A stretch of DNA of 64,000 nt, from contig OX442318.1 in the NCBI GenBank assembly GCA_949358305.1, forward strand, positions 13,684,517 to 13,748,516. Reading direction: 5' to 3'. This stretch comes from Strigamia acuminata (Eukaryota > Arthropoda > Chilopoda > Geophilomorpha > Linotaeniidae). Below are positions 19,516-31,347 of this stretch, one piece after another; position 1 is the first letter of the stretch; each line of letters starts with the position of its first letter. The position numbers and the translations under genes were made by a program. The notes beneath the pieces were generated by a model, which made no database searches, was not told the DNA's origin, and saw only the letters and a list, made by a program, of their open reading frames with translations.

Positions 19516-21514
19516 ATGCAATCATTAAAGGATATTTCTATTAAAAATCTATTCGGGCGTATTATTGAACGTCCTGTTGAAGAAATGGAGGACGACCGAG
19601 TGAGTACCACAGAGGAATTAATGGATTACTTCGATGAAGTCAGTGCTGGACAGGCCCGGCGGGATACGGGGCAATTCGCGGTGATTCGTGACGTTGGGAA
19701 TTTTTTTTATCATTTACTTTGGCCTCCTAACTTGTTCGGATTTCTGAGTGGTACTTATGAACCCAGTCCAGACGTGGATGAACAAGGTGAGTGTCACGGA
19801 TTTATGGATTTTTTTAGAATTATTAATGTCAAATTGTTTTATTTAGCTCGTATTGTTCGAGCAGATTTGCTGTTGAGGTTGAATGACTCGGAGTTTTGGG
19901 ACAAAAGTGTTCGCGAGCCAGGGTCGTGGGACGTCGCTCTGTTTGTACACGAAGAGCAGGAAGAACTAGAGTTGCTGCATATGAGCCCAAGTTTTGATTT
20001 TGATTTTTTGCTTAGGGTTTGTGGCCACAAGTTGAAGGTGAGTAGGCGAAGAGAAGTGTCTGCACACAGTGATGAGACTTGAAATTATTGTTCAGATGGA
20101 AGGAATAGTCAGAAAAGACAACATATTATTACGTTACTATAAGTTGGTCTGAATATTATGTATTAGTGTATTTTTATGCAAAAAATTGCATAAAAATACA
20201 TTTATTCACACAAAAAATTCTTTATTAAATAGTAAACACATTTTGTACATGATAAATTCGCATTTGTTAAATGCAAAAGACATAAAACAAGCGATTTCTG
20301 TGCGCGACGTTCTTACAAAAAATTTGTTTTAATTCTACTAATTCTATCTATTCGCGCAGAATCTGACGGTGTTAAGACTACCCGAAAGATATTCACTGAC
20401 CACCACCACTTCCAAACATATATGCCAGACTTTGCCAAATCTCCGTCTACTAGATATTTATTTAAACATCGTTGACGACGACGCGGCGACCTACATCGCT
20501 CGGCTGCCACTCACTGAGCTTAGGGCCTTTCTAGCAACGGAACATTTCGTACAGAAACTTTGCTCACAAGACTCCACACTCTGCAAAACCTTGCAAACGG
20601 TAGCGCTTAGCGACGAACTTTCAATGGAATGCTACCTCTTGATATTCAACAGGATGAAAGTGGTCACATATTTGGACACTTACCATTCCAAATGGCTCAA
20701 CGCGCTGCTGCCGACCGGCGCGCCACCGCTGCCAAACAATTTGAAAACGCTGGGATTGATGCACCCTGACGACGACATTGAGAAGAAGCTGGAAATGGGC
20801 GCGCTCGCATGTCCTCAAGTTAGCACAATCCAACTCACTCCAAATATGTTCACCCTAAAAATGCTGCTGAGTATGACGAAATTCAAGCAGTTGGATACCT
20901 TGATAGTCGACATGCGTTTTGACTCGGACTCGAACATAGCGGAGGAAAATGACACTTTTGATCGAGCTTGTTTGCGGGATTTGAGGTTTGATAAGTTGAA
21001 GGAATTTGGCCTGTCCGATCCCATCGACCGTTGGGTGACCTCCGGATATTTGTTCGAGTTGTTGGCCATGTGTCCCAACCTGGATAAACTCAGTCTGGTC
21101 CGTTGCTCCGGATTCAGTAATAAAATTACGCGCGAGTTGGCCGACGTGATGGCGCAGAAGAGCGCTCGCCTGGCCCCGCCGGATTGCGGTCATTTGTCGG
21201 TGGCCCGTGCCGCTATGAATTTTCTTCCTCGTATGTTCAGATCTGCCAGTCCGCACCGAAAACTCAGATGGTTGCAAATGGATGGGTGCAACTTGTTGGG
21301 GCCTTCGGGGATTGAGGATCTTTTAAAAATCGATTCTTTGAGGGTGTTAATACTGATTTTGCAAATTGATGAGATGAGACGGCAATATTATGACGTTGGT
21401 GCGCTGCAGTTAATGGCTAAACAACAAGATGTGATTCTGGTGCTACTATTTGTAGAACCGCCCCATGATGAGCTTGTAGATAATGTTGATGTTGGTGGCA
21501 ATGATGGCGACTAA
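19516..21514 (+). CDS. LRR family copy B: intact BC-box/leucine-rich repeat protein
   Basis: Join 19516-19786, 19847-20037 and 20360-21514 gives 538 residues. Intron 1 is 60 bp, phase 1; intron 2 is 322 bp, phase 0; both have GTGAGT/GTGAGT donors and TTTAG/GCGCAG acceptors. The start is the ATG matching paralogues; an in-frame ATG at 19429 lies in the conserved upstream block. Residues 3-12 (SLKDISIKNL) fit the BC-box consensus [STP]LxxxCSAxxx-hydrophobic. The rest is degenerate leucine-rich repeats, including NLTVLRLPE, NLRLLDIYLN, and CPNLDKLSLVRCSGFSN of the cysteine-containing type. A role as a substrate receptor of a cullin-RING ligase is inferred. Other LRR adaptor classes (F-box-like) are possible. 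Confidence 0.82.
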
Positions 21515-21567
21515 CGAGTTGTCAGTGGCTGCGTGTCTGCATTAAATCGATTTGATTTGTATTCAGA

Positions 21568-21573
21568 AATAAA
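21568..21573 (+). terminator. Polyadenylation signal of LRR copy B
   Basis: AATAAA 54 bases after the stop, in a 3' UTR block (CGAGTTGTCAG...GTCTGCATTAA...) conserved among copies. Equivalent signals lie at 25958-25963 (copy E) and 28395-28400 (copy F). Confidence 0.7.
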
Positions 21574-21750
21574 AAAATTATATTCCATGTCCAACAAGTG
21601 TCGTATGTAGATCCAAAACAAATCTTGTTTGTGAAATCATGTCTGAATTAAACAGTTTTGATGCAGAATGCAATATTGATCAAATTTATTTTCAACAAAA
21701 ATTTTGAAAGTTGAATATCGGAGTGTCTCAGATGGCGTTTATGAGTCATC

Positions 21751-22144
21751 GTGGTCACCGGAACAATGGAGTCATCTTCGTCCTCGAAGAGCGCTCGACT
21801 GGCCCCGCCAGATTCCGGTCATTTCTCGGTGACCCCTGCTTCTGTGAATTTTTTTCCTCGTTTGCTCAGATCTGCTAGTCCGGACCAGAAACTCTCAAGT
21901 TTGGAAATTGTTTGGTGCAACTTGTTGGGGCCGTCGGGGATTGAGCATCTGTTAAAAATCGATTCTTTGGAGGAGTTAGAAGTGACGTTGCAAATTAGAG
22001 ATAAAAGGACAATATTTTGACGTTGGTGTGCTGGAGCTAATGGCCGAACAACACGGTGTGGTCCTGGAACTAATATTTGACGACCCGTCCCATGATGAAC
22101 TTGTGGATAGTGATGATGACAGTGATAGCGATGATAGCGACTAA
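21751..22144 (+). pseudogene. LRR fragment C (3' end of exon 3 only)
   Basis: Matches the last quarter of copy B exon 3 (SARLAPPDSGHFSVTPASVNFFPRLLRSASP, then a CNLLGPSGIEHLLKIDSLEEL-type segment). A one-base loss near 22010-22020 shifts the frame and stops it early; the remaining homologous sequence, ending in an acidic tail and TAA at 22142-22144, is in another frame. The 3' UTR block follows. There are no 5' exons. Confidence 0.8.
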
Positions 22145-22499
22145 CGAGTTGTCAGAGGCTGCGTGTCTGCATTAATTCGATTTCTTTGTATTCAAAAATA
22201 AATGTGAATATGCCATGTCGAACAAGTGTCATATGTAGATTCGGAGCAAAACTTTTTTATGAATTTTGTTTGCTGTTTTTATACGTAATAGACCTTTGGT
22301 CATCTGTTACTGCAGTAACTGTTAAAAATTATAACAGAAGTAGAAGCAGAAATGTACAATAAGGAGTATAAAAATTTATACATAAGCATCAAGTTCAGAA
22401 ACCAGATTTTTCACTATTAAGTTGTCTAGAATTTATTCAGCAAGAACCTGACATAGGGACTTTATACAGAATACGGCTCTTCGAAAACTTTTTAGGTGT
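22145..22499. other. Intergenic region after LRR fragment C
   Basis: 3' UTR-like sequence with AAATAAA, then AT-rich DNA. The stretch around 22290-22450 (GACCTTTGGTCATCTGTTACTGCAGTAAC...GTTGTCTAGAATTTATTCAGCAA) recurs near 33530-33660, so it is part of the duplicated unit. Confidence 0.5.
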
Positions 22500-23860
22500 T
22501 TGATTTAATGGAACGTCGAAGAATTGTACGAAGATCAAGTGAAAAAGATGCTGCAATTAATCGCTTAGTTTGGTAAACTACGTAAGCGAAACCCGGATTT
22601 GTTTATTTAATTCGCAATTATCAATAAAACACGGTCCGATTTAGCTTTTGCTCTTCAAGACAAAATGCTGAGCATGTTCGCGAGCCAGAGGCTTGGGCCA
22701 TTGCTCCATTTATTTCTAGTAAGCGGGATGAGCTTTACTTGCTCTTTCCCACTGCTAAATGTGATTTTGAGTTTTTTTTTAAGTTTGCGGCCACAAGTTA
22801 AAGGTGAGTATCAAAGGAGGACTTAAACTGCACACACGGAGGCCGAAAGTGAACAAAAAAGAACAAAAAAGAACAAAAAAGAAGAAATATCTTATAGTCA
22901 ATTAGAAAATAGACTTAATTATTCAAAAATGGCGGCTTCTTTTTTTACCAGAAAAGTGCATTTTCAAGCTTTAAAAAATGTATTTGCAGGCAGGAAAATG
23001 CATTTTTTTTCATAAATAACTCCATTTTCGGAAGAAAAAAAATCCATTCTATGAAAAAACATTGCATTATCTGAAAAAGTCAGCGATTTTTGAGGACCAG
23101 GCGCTTAATCAGGGCCGGCGCCAATTCCATAAATCGCTGATGACTGCCCGGTGCAAAAACGGGGCCGGCGCCTTAATGAACCCGGGCTAATAAACGGGTC
23201 CAAGATGTGCATGTCTAAGGAAAGTTCATTTGCATAAGTTAAACATTAAAGTGGATGTTTATTCATTGTACAAACTAGGGAGCGCTGTAATAGCATGATA
23301 TCATAGAGTAAAGAATATTCTTTACTCTATGATGATATTGAACAGATGAAATCGATCAACGACTTGGACACTTTCGATTGCAGGTGGCGCAAAGCGCTGC
23401 AGCCGATCGGCACGCCACCGCAGCAATACAATCTGAGAGTATTGGTGTTGTTATACCCTCACGACGCCGTTGAGGAGGAGCTGGAGATAAGCGTGCTCAC
23501 GTGTCCTAAAGTTTCTAGAATCGACATAACTCCGAATATCTTCACATTCAAATTGCTGCACAGTTTGACGAAATTCAAGAAGTTGCGCAAGTTGTACGTC
23601 GACATGCGTTATGACTCGGACGCGAAAATAACGGAAGAAAATGATGCGTTTGATCGAGTTTGTTTGCGCGATTTGCGGTTTGATAAATTGGTGGAATTTT
23701 CCCTGCATGACAGCACAGATCGTTGAGTCAGCTCTGGTTATTTGTTCGAGTTGTTAGACATGTGTCCCAAACTGGAGAATCTCGATCTTTTGCAGTGCTC
23801 CGGCTTCAGTAACAAAATTGAGCACTAGCTGGCCGACGTGATGGACGTTGTTGTAAATCA
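22500..23860 (+). pseudogene. LRR copy D, decayed pseudogene
   Basis: Remnants of exons 1-2 lie at 22500-22805 (GAACGTCGAAGA..., GTTCGCGAGCCAGAGGC...) with several frameshifts, followed by the usual GTGAGT donor. Exon 3 is represented only from 23340 on: an open piece at 23346-23726 ends where the conserved Trp of DRWVTSGYLF has become TGA. Homology continues to about 23850 with another stop. Front exons, the start of exon 3 and the 3' end are missing or broken. Confidence 0.8.
23301..23332. repeat. Perfect 32-bp palindrome
   Basis: Sixteen bases starting TCATAGAGTAAAGAAT are followed at once by their exact reverse complement, at the junction where LRR-related sequence of copy D exon 3 resumes. 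Possibly a scar of a hairpin-mediated rearrangement. Confidence 0.85.
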
Positions 23861-24228
23861 GATTGCTGAATGGAACTTTTTCACTTTTCAGCGTCATAAC
23901 TTCCTACAAATAACATTACATTACAGAACAATTTAAAAAACACAAATCACGCACAAACCTCCGTTAGCAATTCATATCTTTTCTTGAGGAAACAGCAGAT
24001 GTTAAACAGGTAAAAATGCTAAACCAATCGCCATTTTTGGTTGTTCTATTTTTATTGCTTCTGGTTGAATTTTTGCCGAAGCAAAATGGCTGATTTGGAC
24101 GAATTATAACCCGCTCATTGTTTGTTTAACATCTCGAGGTTTGTTTATCTGTTGCTGCAGTAACTGTATTGTTGGAAGTTTAGAAAATCAGAACGTGTAA
24201 ACGAACGAATATCATCAGCGGGATCGAA
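23861..24228. other. Intergenic region upstream of LRR copy E
   Basis: No gene. Contains the conserved upstream unit seen before other copies: TTTTCACTTTTCAGCGTCAT, CAATCGCCATTTTTGGTTGTT, GCAAAATGGCTGATTTGGACGAA and TTGCTGCAGTAACTG. These blocks are candidates for shared promoter or 5' UTR sequence. Confidence 0.5.
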
Positions 24229-25896
24229 ATGCAGACATTAGCGGACATCGCGATTCAAATTCTTTTTAGGCGTATCATTCAATGGAACGTCGAAGATAAT
24301 TTTGACGTTAAAATGAAAGAGACATATGTAATTAATCATTTATTTCGATAAACTACGTGAGTTTCACACGGACCTGTGCATTTATTTCGCAATTATCAAC
24401 ATCAAATTGTTTGATTTAGCTCGTAATGTTCGTGAAGATATTCTGAAGAAGTTGTATTTCTCGACTTTTTGGGACGCAAGTGTTCGCAAGCCAGAAGCGA
24501 GAGACGTTGCTCCGTTTGTATACGCAGAGCAGAAAGACCTGGCATTGGGCTGTATGAGTCCAAATTTTGATTTGGATTTTTTTCTTCTCGTTTGTGGCCA
24601 GAAGTTGAAAGTGAGTACACAAATGGAACCACTTCCACACACAAGTGGTCTTTTTAGCGGAAAAGTATATTTTCGTTAAAAAAAAACACAATTTGTACAT
24701 AAGAAATTTGCGTGCACATTCCATCGCTATATTTGTTTTAATTCTCTTAATTCTATCTATTCGCACAGAATCTGACAGGGTTACAACTGCCCGGAGGATG
24801 TACACTGACAGCCAACACCTGCAAAAGAATGTGCCAGACTTTCCCAAAGCTATTGACGCTCAATATTTCTCACACGGTTGTTGAAGACGACGCGGCGAAA
24901 TATATTGCTCGGCTCCCACTCGTTAGGTTTCTTGCCTGCGAAATCAACGAAGACTTCATAAGAAAACTATGCGCGCAAGACTCCACCCTCAGAAAAACGC
25001 TACTATATGTCAAGTTGGGCAATGAACTTCCAATAGACTGCTTCACTTTAATATTAAACACGATGAAATCAATAATATTGTTGGACACTGACGATTCCAG
25101 GTGGCTCAAAGCGCTGCAGCCGATCGGCGCGCCACCGCAGCGATACATTCTGACAAGATTGGTGTTCCAGTACCCTCACGACGACATTGAGGACGAACTG
25201 GAAATCGCCGCGCTCACGTGTCCTTACGTTAATGTAATCAAAATCGCTCCGAATATTTTCACTGCCAAAATGCTGCAAAGTTTAACGAAATTCAAGCGAC
25301 TGGAGCGACTGGAGCTCGACATGCGGTTTGACTCGGATGTGATGGCGGAGGAAACTGATTCGTTGGATCCAGTTTGTTTGCGCGATTTGCGCTTTGATAA
25401 CTTGAAAGAATTCATCCTGATCGATCCCCACGACCGTTGGGTTACCTCCGGTTATTTGTTCGAGTTCTTGGCCATGTGTCCCAAACTGGAGAAACTCGGT
25501 CTGTTCATTTGCTCCGGCTTCAGTAACAAAATGGCGCACGAGTTGGCCGACGTTATGGCGAAGAAGAGTGCTCCGCGGGATGCCGGGTATTTGCCGGTGG
25601 CCCGTTCCGCTGTGAATTTTTTACTCGGTTTGTTGTTGTGGCCATTTGGTTTCGGACAATTCCAGAAGAAGAAACTCAAAAGTTTGATAATTGGTGAATG
25701 CGATTTGTTGGGGCCGTTGGGGATCGAGGATCTGCTAAAAATCGATTCTTTGGTGGAGTTGGTGATACTTTTGCGAATTGATGAGACACGAAGACAACAT
25801 TTTGACATTGCGGCAATGCAGCTGATGGCGAAAAAACACGGAGTGAAGCTGGAAATAAAATTTGTAGACCCGCACGATGATGTGCTTGAAGGTTGA
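24229..25896 (+). pseudogene. LRR copy E: exons 2-3 intact, exon 1 frameshifted
   Basis: Exons 24229-24356, 24420-24610 and 24769-25896. Exon 1 (MQTLADIAIQILF..., BC-box-like TLADIAIQIL) carries an extra base in GAGACATATGTAATT against GAGACGATGGAATT of copy H, so its length is 128 rather than 127 and the frame meets TAA. Exon 2 (191 bp) and exon 3 (376 codons) are fully open with the normal LRRs (CPKLEKLGLFICSGFSN). Either a recent pseudogene or a gene using another start. AATAAA lies at 25958. Confidence 0.75.
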
Positions 25897-26350
25897 TGGC
25901 GACTAACGAGTTGTCGGAGGCTTCGTGTCAGCTTTAAGTCGATTCTTTTTGTATTGAAATAAAAAGTTAATATGCCATGTCGACCGACTGCAGTATTTGT
26001 TGTTTTTGTTGTTCTTTTTCCAGCTGTTCGATACAGAATCGATACAGAATCGACATCACCCTGGATATCTTCACCCTGAAAATGCTGTGCAGTTTGCTGT
26101 ACGGACGATACGCAATTGGAGCTGCTTAGGATCATGCTCGTAATGTCGCCAGTGCCGACTGGTGGCAGCCAGTTGGTCACAGACATTAACCTGTTGTAGC
26201 TGTTGTGTATCTACTCTATGTTACAGATTTATAGTATTGTTGCTACTCAGCAACCAATTCAATGAAGATATCGCTCAGCTGTTCGAGCAGCGGCTCTTGT
26301 TATTTTCGAAATTTAAATCTGCCGAGTTGAAGGAAATTTAGAAAATCATA
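25897..26350. other. Intergenic region between LRR copies E and F
   Basis: 3' UTR with AATAAA at 25958. Around 26050-26110 is a short LRR exon-3 scrap (ACCCTGGATATCTTCACCCTGAAAATGCTG), evidence of another lost copy. The rest is AT-rich and without a gene. Confidence 0.55.
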
Positions 26351-28342
26351 ATGGGGGAACAAAAATTATCAGACATGGCTGTTAAAAGTTTTTTCCGGGC
26401 TATTATTCAACGGCCAGTTGAAGAAATGGAGGCCGATCGAATGAGAAACACGGTGGAATTGATGGATTACTTCGATAAACTCACTATTGAGTGGGATAGA
26501 GGGAATTTGATTGCAAATTTTTATTTTTATTTTACAAATTTGTTGTTCAGTACTGAATCTTGTCAAAGACCAGCCGTGGATAAACTGGGTGTGTCACTCG
26601 GGTTTGTCCATTTATTTCGTAATTATTAATGTGAAATTATTTGATTTAGCTCTTCGTGAAGAAATGCTGGAGAAGTTGAATGACGATGAGTTTTGGGACA
26701 AAAGTGTTCGCGAGCCAGGGTCGTGGGATGTTGCTCTATTTGTACACGAAGAGCAGAGAGAACTGCAGTTGCGCGATATGACTCCAAATTTTGATTTGGA
26801 GTTTTTGCTTCGAGTTTGTGGCCACAAGTTGGAAGTGAGTAGACAAAGAGAACTAAATCAACACACAAAAAAATTATTTTCAAGCAAAAAATGCATTCTC
26901 AAGCAAAAAAAACTGCATTTTCAAGCGAAACTAATGCATTTTTAAACAAAATAATGCATTTTCGAGCATAAGAATGCATTTTCAAGCAAAATAATGCATT
27001 TCCGGGCAGGAATATTCATCTTGTGGTGTAAAAATGGCATCTTAAGATGCAAAAATTTCATTTTGAGGTGCAAACACTGTATTTTGAGCTGTAAAAATAG
27101 CATCTTGATGTGCAGATCTTGCATTTTTTAAGAAATGCTTTATTGAATAAAAAAAATAATTTTGAACGTGACAAATATGTGAAATCCAAAAGACATGCAT
27201 GTGCACATGCACATGCCATTGCTGTGCGCGACATTCTTACACAGAATATGTTTTAATTCCATTAATTGTATCTATTCCCACAGAATCTGACGGTATTACA
27301 ACTGCCCGACGATTGTACACTGACAGTCAACGCCTCCAAACAAATGTGCCAGACTTTGCCTAAGCTACAGAAACTCGATATTTCCAACGCCATCGTTGAA
27401 GCCGACGCGGTGGCGTACATCGCTCGGCTACCACTCGTGGAGCTTGATGCCAACGTGACCGACGAAGATTTTGTGCAAAAATTGTGCACTGAAGACTCCA
27501 CGCTCAAGAAAACCTTGCGAAAGTTCAACTTAAACCGTGAACTTTCAATTGACTGCTTCTGTTTGATATTAAACACGATGACATTCATCGAAAACTTGGA
27601 ACCTTCTAACAATTCCAAGTGGCTCAAAGCGCTGCTACCGATCGGCGCGCCACCGCCGCAATACAATCTGGAGTCGCTGGTGTTCGAGGGCGACGCCATT
27701 GACGAAGAGCTGGAAATTGCCGTGCTCACGTGTCCGAAAGTTTCGTTCATTGCACTCTCTCCGGATATTTTCACCCTAAAGATGCTGCATGCACTGTCGA
27801 AATTCCAGCGGTTGGACATGTTGGTCATCAACTCGGATGGCTACTCCGACGTGAAAATGGCGGAGGAAAATGACTCGTTCGATCGAGTTAATTTGCGCGA
27901 TTTGCAGTTTAAGCAGTTGAAGATATTTACCCTGTTCGATCCCAACGATTGTTGGATTACCTCTGGTTATTTGTTCGAGTTGTTGGGCGTGTGTCCCAAA
28001 CTGGAGGAACTCAGTCTTTGGGAATGTCCAGGCTTCAGTAACAAAACTGCGCCCGAGTTGGCCGCTGTGATGGCGAAGAAACTCAAACGTTTGGAATCTA
28101 GAGATTGCGATTCGTTGGGGCCGTCGGCGATTGAAGACCTGTTAAAAATCGATTCTTTGGAGGAGTTAAATGTGAGTTTGAAGATTAATGAGATAAGAAG
28201 ACAACATTTTGACGTTGCTGCGCTGCAGCTAATGGCTGCAAAACATGGCGTAAACTTACAGCTACGTTTACAAGACCCGTCCGATGAGATATCAGATGAC
28301 GAAGATGTGCTTGAAGTTGATGGTGACAATGATGGCAACTAA
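26351..28342 (+). CDS. LRR family copy F: intact LRR protein
   Basis: Join 26351-26588, 26650-26834 and 27284-28342 gives 493 residues. Intron 1 uses GTGTGT/GATTTAG (phase 1), intron 2 GTGAGT/CCACAG (phase 0), same phases as copy B. The start MGEQKLSDMAVKSFF aligns with paralogues, but the first BC-box position is Lys rather than Ser/Thr/Pro. LRRs include NLTVLQLPDDC, KLQKLDISN and CPKLEELSLWECPGFSN. Exon 3 is shorter than in copy B because a roughly 30-residue loop before the last repeat is absent. The C-terminus is acidic. Intron 2 holds a CATTTT-rich repeat (26880-27130). Confidence 0.8.
26880..27130. repeat. Degenerate tandem repeat in intron 2 of copy F
   Basis: About ten imperfect units of roughly 20-25 bases of the form ATGCATTTTCAAGCAAAA, later drifting to CATTTTGAGGTGCAAA. 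Related motifs occur near 22960-23070 and 18560-18670, in or after the same intron of other copies. No open frame worth calling. Confidence 0.75.
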
Positions 28343-28765
28343 CGAGTTGTCAGAGGCTGTGTGTCTGCATTAATTCGATTTGTTTGTATTTAACAATAAA
28401 AAGTGCATATGCAGAACAAACGACCTTTATGAATTTTGTCTGAAATCAAGCAGAAATCAATATTTATTATGTTTATTTTCAATAAATGGACCTATAAAGA
28501 TAATTTTGCATTTATTCTACAGATGGAGCCACTGTGGCAAACCTTGCATCAACAATGGTGCTGCAAAATAAAGTCTTTGCTTGCTGTTTTTAAGTTATAT
28601 GTAATAGACCGTTGTGAGTATCAAAGGAGGACTTAAACTGCACACACAGCGGCCGAACATGAAAGAAAATGACAAAAAATGATTAAAAAAAAAGAGATGT
28701 CGTAAATTAGAAAATAGACTGAATTATTCAAAAATGAATTCGCTTTTTTTTTTAATCGATTGCAG
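28343..28765. other. Junction region between copy F and the RING fragment
   Basis: 3' UTR of copy F (AATAAA 28395-28400), then sequence shared with other copies, including GAGTATCAAAGGAGGACTTAAACTGCACACAC (28616-28646), which in copy D directly follows the exon 2 donor. So an LRR copy has lost exons 1-2 here but kept part of intron 2. Confidence 0.6.
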
Positions 28766-30125
28766 TTGGAGTTGGCTGAAGACGGCGATAAGAATCGGTT
28801 GGAACGGATGCTCGAAGTGAAGGAGCGACATCTGGCGATTGTGAGCAAGGAATTGGAGACGATGGCGGAGAAACACGAAAGTCAAAGCGAAATTGTGACG
28901 AAACTCAGCTCGGTGCTCGAAAGCGAACTCGAGTGCTGTATTTGTTCGGAAATCATAATCAAGGTGATTTTAATTTTAGTTTTAATTTGGTTTTAATTTT
29001 TAATTTGATTTGATTTTGATTTAAATTATCAATTTGATTTGATTGTAATTTTAATTTTCAGTTTGATTAGATTTTAATTTTCAATTTTCAATTTTGAGTT
29101 TAATTTTCAAATTTAAATTTGAGTTTAATTTTCAAATTTAAATTTGATTTAAATTTTCAAATTTAAATTTTTTGATTTCAATTTTCAAATTTAAATTTTT
29201 TGATTTAAATTTTCAAATTTAAATTTTTTGATTTCAATTTTCAAATTTAAATTTTTTGATTTCAATTTTCAAATTTAAATTTTTTGATTTCAATTTTCAA
29301 ATTTAAATTTTTTGATTTCAATTTTCAAATTTAAATTTTTTGATTTCAATTTTCAAATTTAAATTTTTTGATTTCAATTTTCAAATTTCAATTTTTTGAT
29401 TTCAATTTTCAAATTTCAATTTTTTGATTTCAATTTTCAATTATTTGATTTAAATATTTAATTTAATTTGTTTTGATTTTAATTTTGACTTGATTTTCCA
29501 GGCTGTCGTGTTGAATTGTTCGCATTCGTTCTGCTCGCACTGCATCAACGAATGGAAAAGAGAAAAGTGCCAATGTCCGGTTTGTCGAACGGAGATCACG
29601 AGTGAAACTCCATCGCTAGTTTTAGACTCAATAATCGATAGGATGGTGGAGACGTGGTCCAGCGAATTAAAAACTCGTCGTCGGCGATTAATCGAGAATA
29701 GAATGAGCATCCAACACCAGCAACCTGTGCAACAACATCCTGGACCTCTTCGTTCTGTGCACGAAGTTCCTGTTCGACAATTTTCTTTTTGGCAACAATT
29801 TTATGACCCACAACCAGAATTCTCTTCGCTTTACGATGACTCATTCTTGGCTGATGGGGATGATTATTCCAACCACGATGAAGATGAAGAAGATGATGAA
29901 CAAGAAATTGAACTAGAACATGAACAAGATGACGAAGAATGTGAACACGAAGACGAAGATGATGAAGAATATGAACAAGAAGACGAAGCCGAAGACGAGG
30001 AATGTGAAGACGACGAAGACGAAGAATGTGAAGACGAAGACGAGGAATGTGAAGACGAAGACGAAGAATCAGAATCAGAATGTGAACACGAAGACGAAGA
30101 ATCATTTCTTTGCATTATTTTGTAA
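28766..30125 (+). CDS. RNF8-like RING-finger E3 ubiquitin ligase, C-terminal part
   Basis: Two exons, 28766-28963 and 29502-30125, joined in phase 0 (AAG|GTGATT ... TTTTCCAG|GCT). The first is a charged coiled-coil-like stretch ending ELECCICSEIIIK. The second completes a C3HC4 RING (LNCSHSFCSHCINEW...CQCPVCR). The RING and the following SLVLDSIIDRMVE resemble RNF8, which ubiquitinates chromatin at DNA breaks. The last 90 residues are a Glu/Asp-rich tail. There is an acceptor before 28766 but no upstream exon or FHA domain was found, and the piece lies among LRR copies, so it is probably a 5'-truncated duplicate; it may not be expressed. Confidence 0.7.
29000..29450. repeat. AT-rich minisatellite inside the RING-gene intron
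   Basis: About nine tandem units of roughly 28 bases (TTTTCAAATTTAAATTTTTTGATTTCAA), degenerating at both ends, fill most of the 538-bp intron. Units near 29200-29390 are almost identical. Confidence 0.88.
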
Positions 30126-30235
30126 TTATGCACATTTTTCTAACTTATAGGCAACACTAAAAAAAACAATTTATCGTATACACTTCTGCATTTAAAAACA
30201 TTTTATTTTTAATCAATGCTTTGTTTTTGTATTTA

Positions 30236-30809
30236 AAGCGTCATGACTCGGACGTGAGATTAGCGGAGCAAAATGATAGTTTTGATCGAATTTGTTTGCG
30301 CGATTTATGGTTTGATAACTTGGGTTACTTTACTTCGGGCTATTTGTTCTGAGTTTTTGGCCATGTGTCCCAATCTGTTTAGTCTCGATCTTTGTCATTG
30401 CCCCAGCTTTAGCAATAAAATTGCGCACGAGTTGGCCGACATGATCGCGAAGAACAGCGCCCGGCGGGATTACGGGTATTTCCCGGTGACTCATGCCGCT
30501 GTCAATTTTTTACTCAGTTCGTTGCACTTTCGATACAGAATTGGCAGTCCAACCCTGCCAGAGAACCTCAAATGTTTTGGAATTGTTGAATGCAACTTGT
30601 TGGGGCCGTCAGGGATTGAGGATCTGGTCAAAATCGATTCTCTGGAGGTGTTAAATGTGTGTTTGCGAATTAATGAGATGCGAAGACTACATTTTGACGT
30701 TGATGCCATTCAGCAAATGGCTGACAAACACGGTGTGTACCTGAACCTACATTTTGTAGACCCGCACGATGAAATGCTTGAAAATTATGGCGGCAATGTT
30801 GGCGACTAA
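30236..30809 (+). pseudogene. LRR fragment G (3' part of exon 3)
   Basis: Homology starts mid-exon at the conserved ...DSDVRLAEQNDSFDR segment. One extra base in TTGTTCTGAGTTTTTGG (TTGTTCGAGTTGTTGG elsewhere) near 30350 shifts the frame; downstream is open to 30809 with CPNLFSLDLCHCPSFSN and a CNLLGPSGIEDLVKIDSLEVL-type end. It lacks exons 1-2 and the front of exon 3, and follows the RING fragment directly. Confidence 0.8.
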
Positions 30810-31347
30810 CGAGTTGTCAGAGGCCTCGTGTGTGCATTAAGTCGATTTTTATTGTATTGAAAAATAAAAATATAATATGCCATGTTGACCGACTGCAGTA
30901 TTTGTTGTTTTTGTTGCTCTTTTACCAGGTGTTTGTTTTGATCATGCAGTACTAGTAGGTTGTCGTTTTCCTTCAGTGAGTTGATTTGCATCAGTTTGGA
31001 TGTAATTTTCTGCTGCACTTGCTCCTGGATGCATCATTTGTTTTCTTTTGTTGTTGTAAATCAGTTTGCAGAATGGAATTTTTTCACTTATCAGCATCAT
31101 CAGCATCATCAGCATCATCACTTCCTTCAAATTCCATTACGTTACAGAGCAATTTAAACACACAAACCACACACAAACCTCCATTAGCAATTCATGTCTC
31201 TTCTTGGATAACAAAAGCAGATGTTAAACAGTTAAAATTGATATACCAATCACCATTTTTGGTTGTTTTTTTTTATTGTTTCGTTCGGTTTCTGGTTTTA
31301 CTTTTGCCGAAGCAAAATGGCTGATTTGGACGAATGTCTGCCTTGAA
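30810..31347. other. Intergenic region after LRR fragment G
   Basis: AATAAA-containing 3' end near 30860, a short (ATCATCAGC)n-type run at 31095-31120, and the shared upstream blocks (CAATCACCATTTTTGGTTG, GCAAAATGGCTGATTTGGACGAATG). No gene. Confidence 0.5.

Noticed and set aside
29596-30105. Minus-strand frames opposite the acidic RING tail
   Set aside because: Antisense of GAA/GAC-rich codons; low complexity only.
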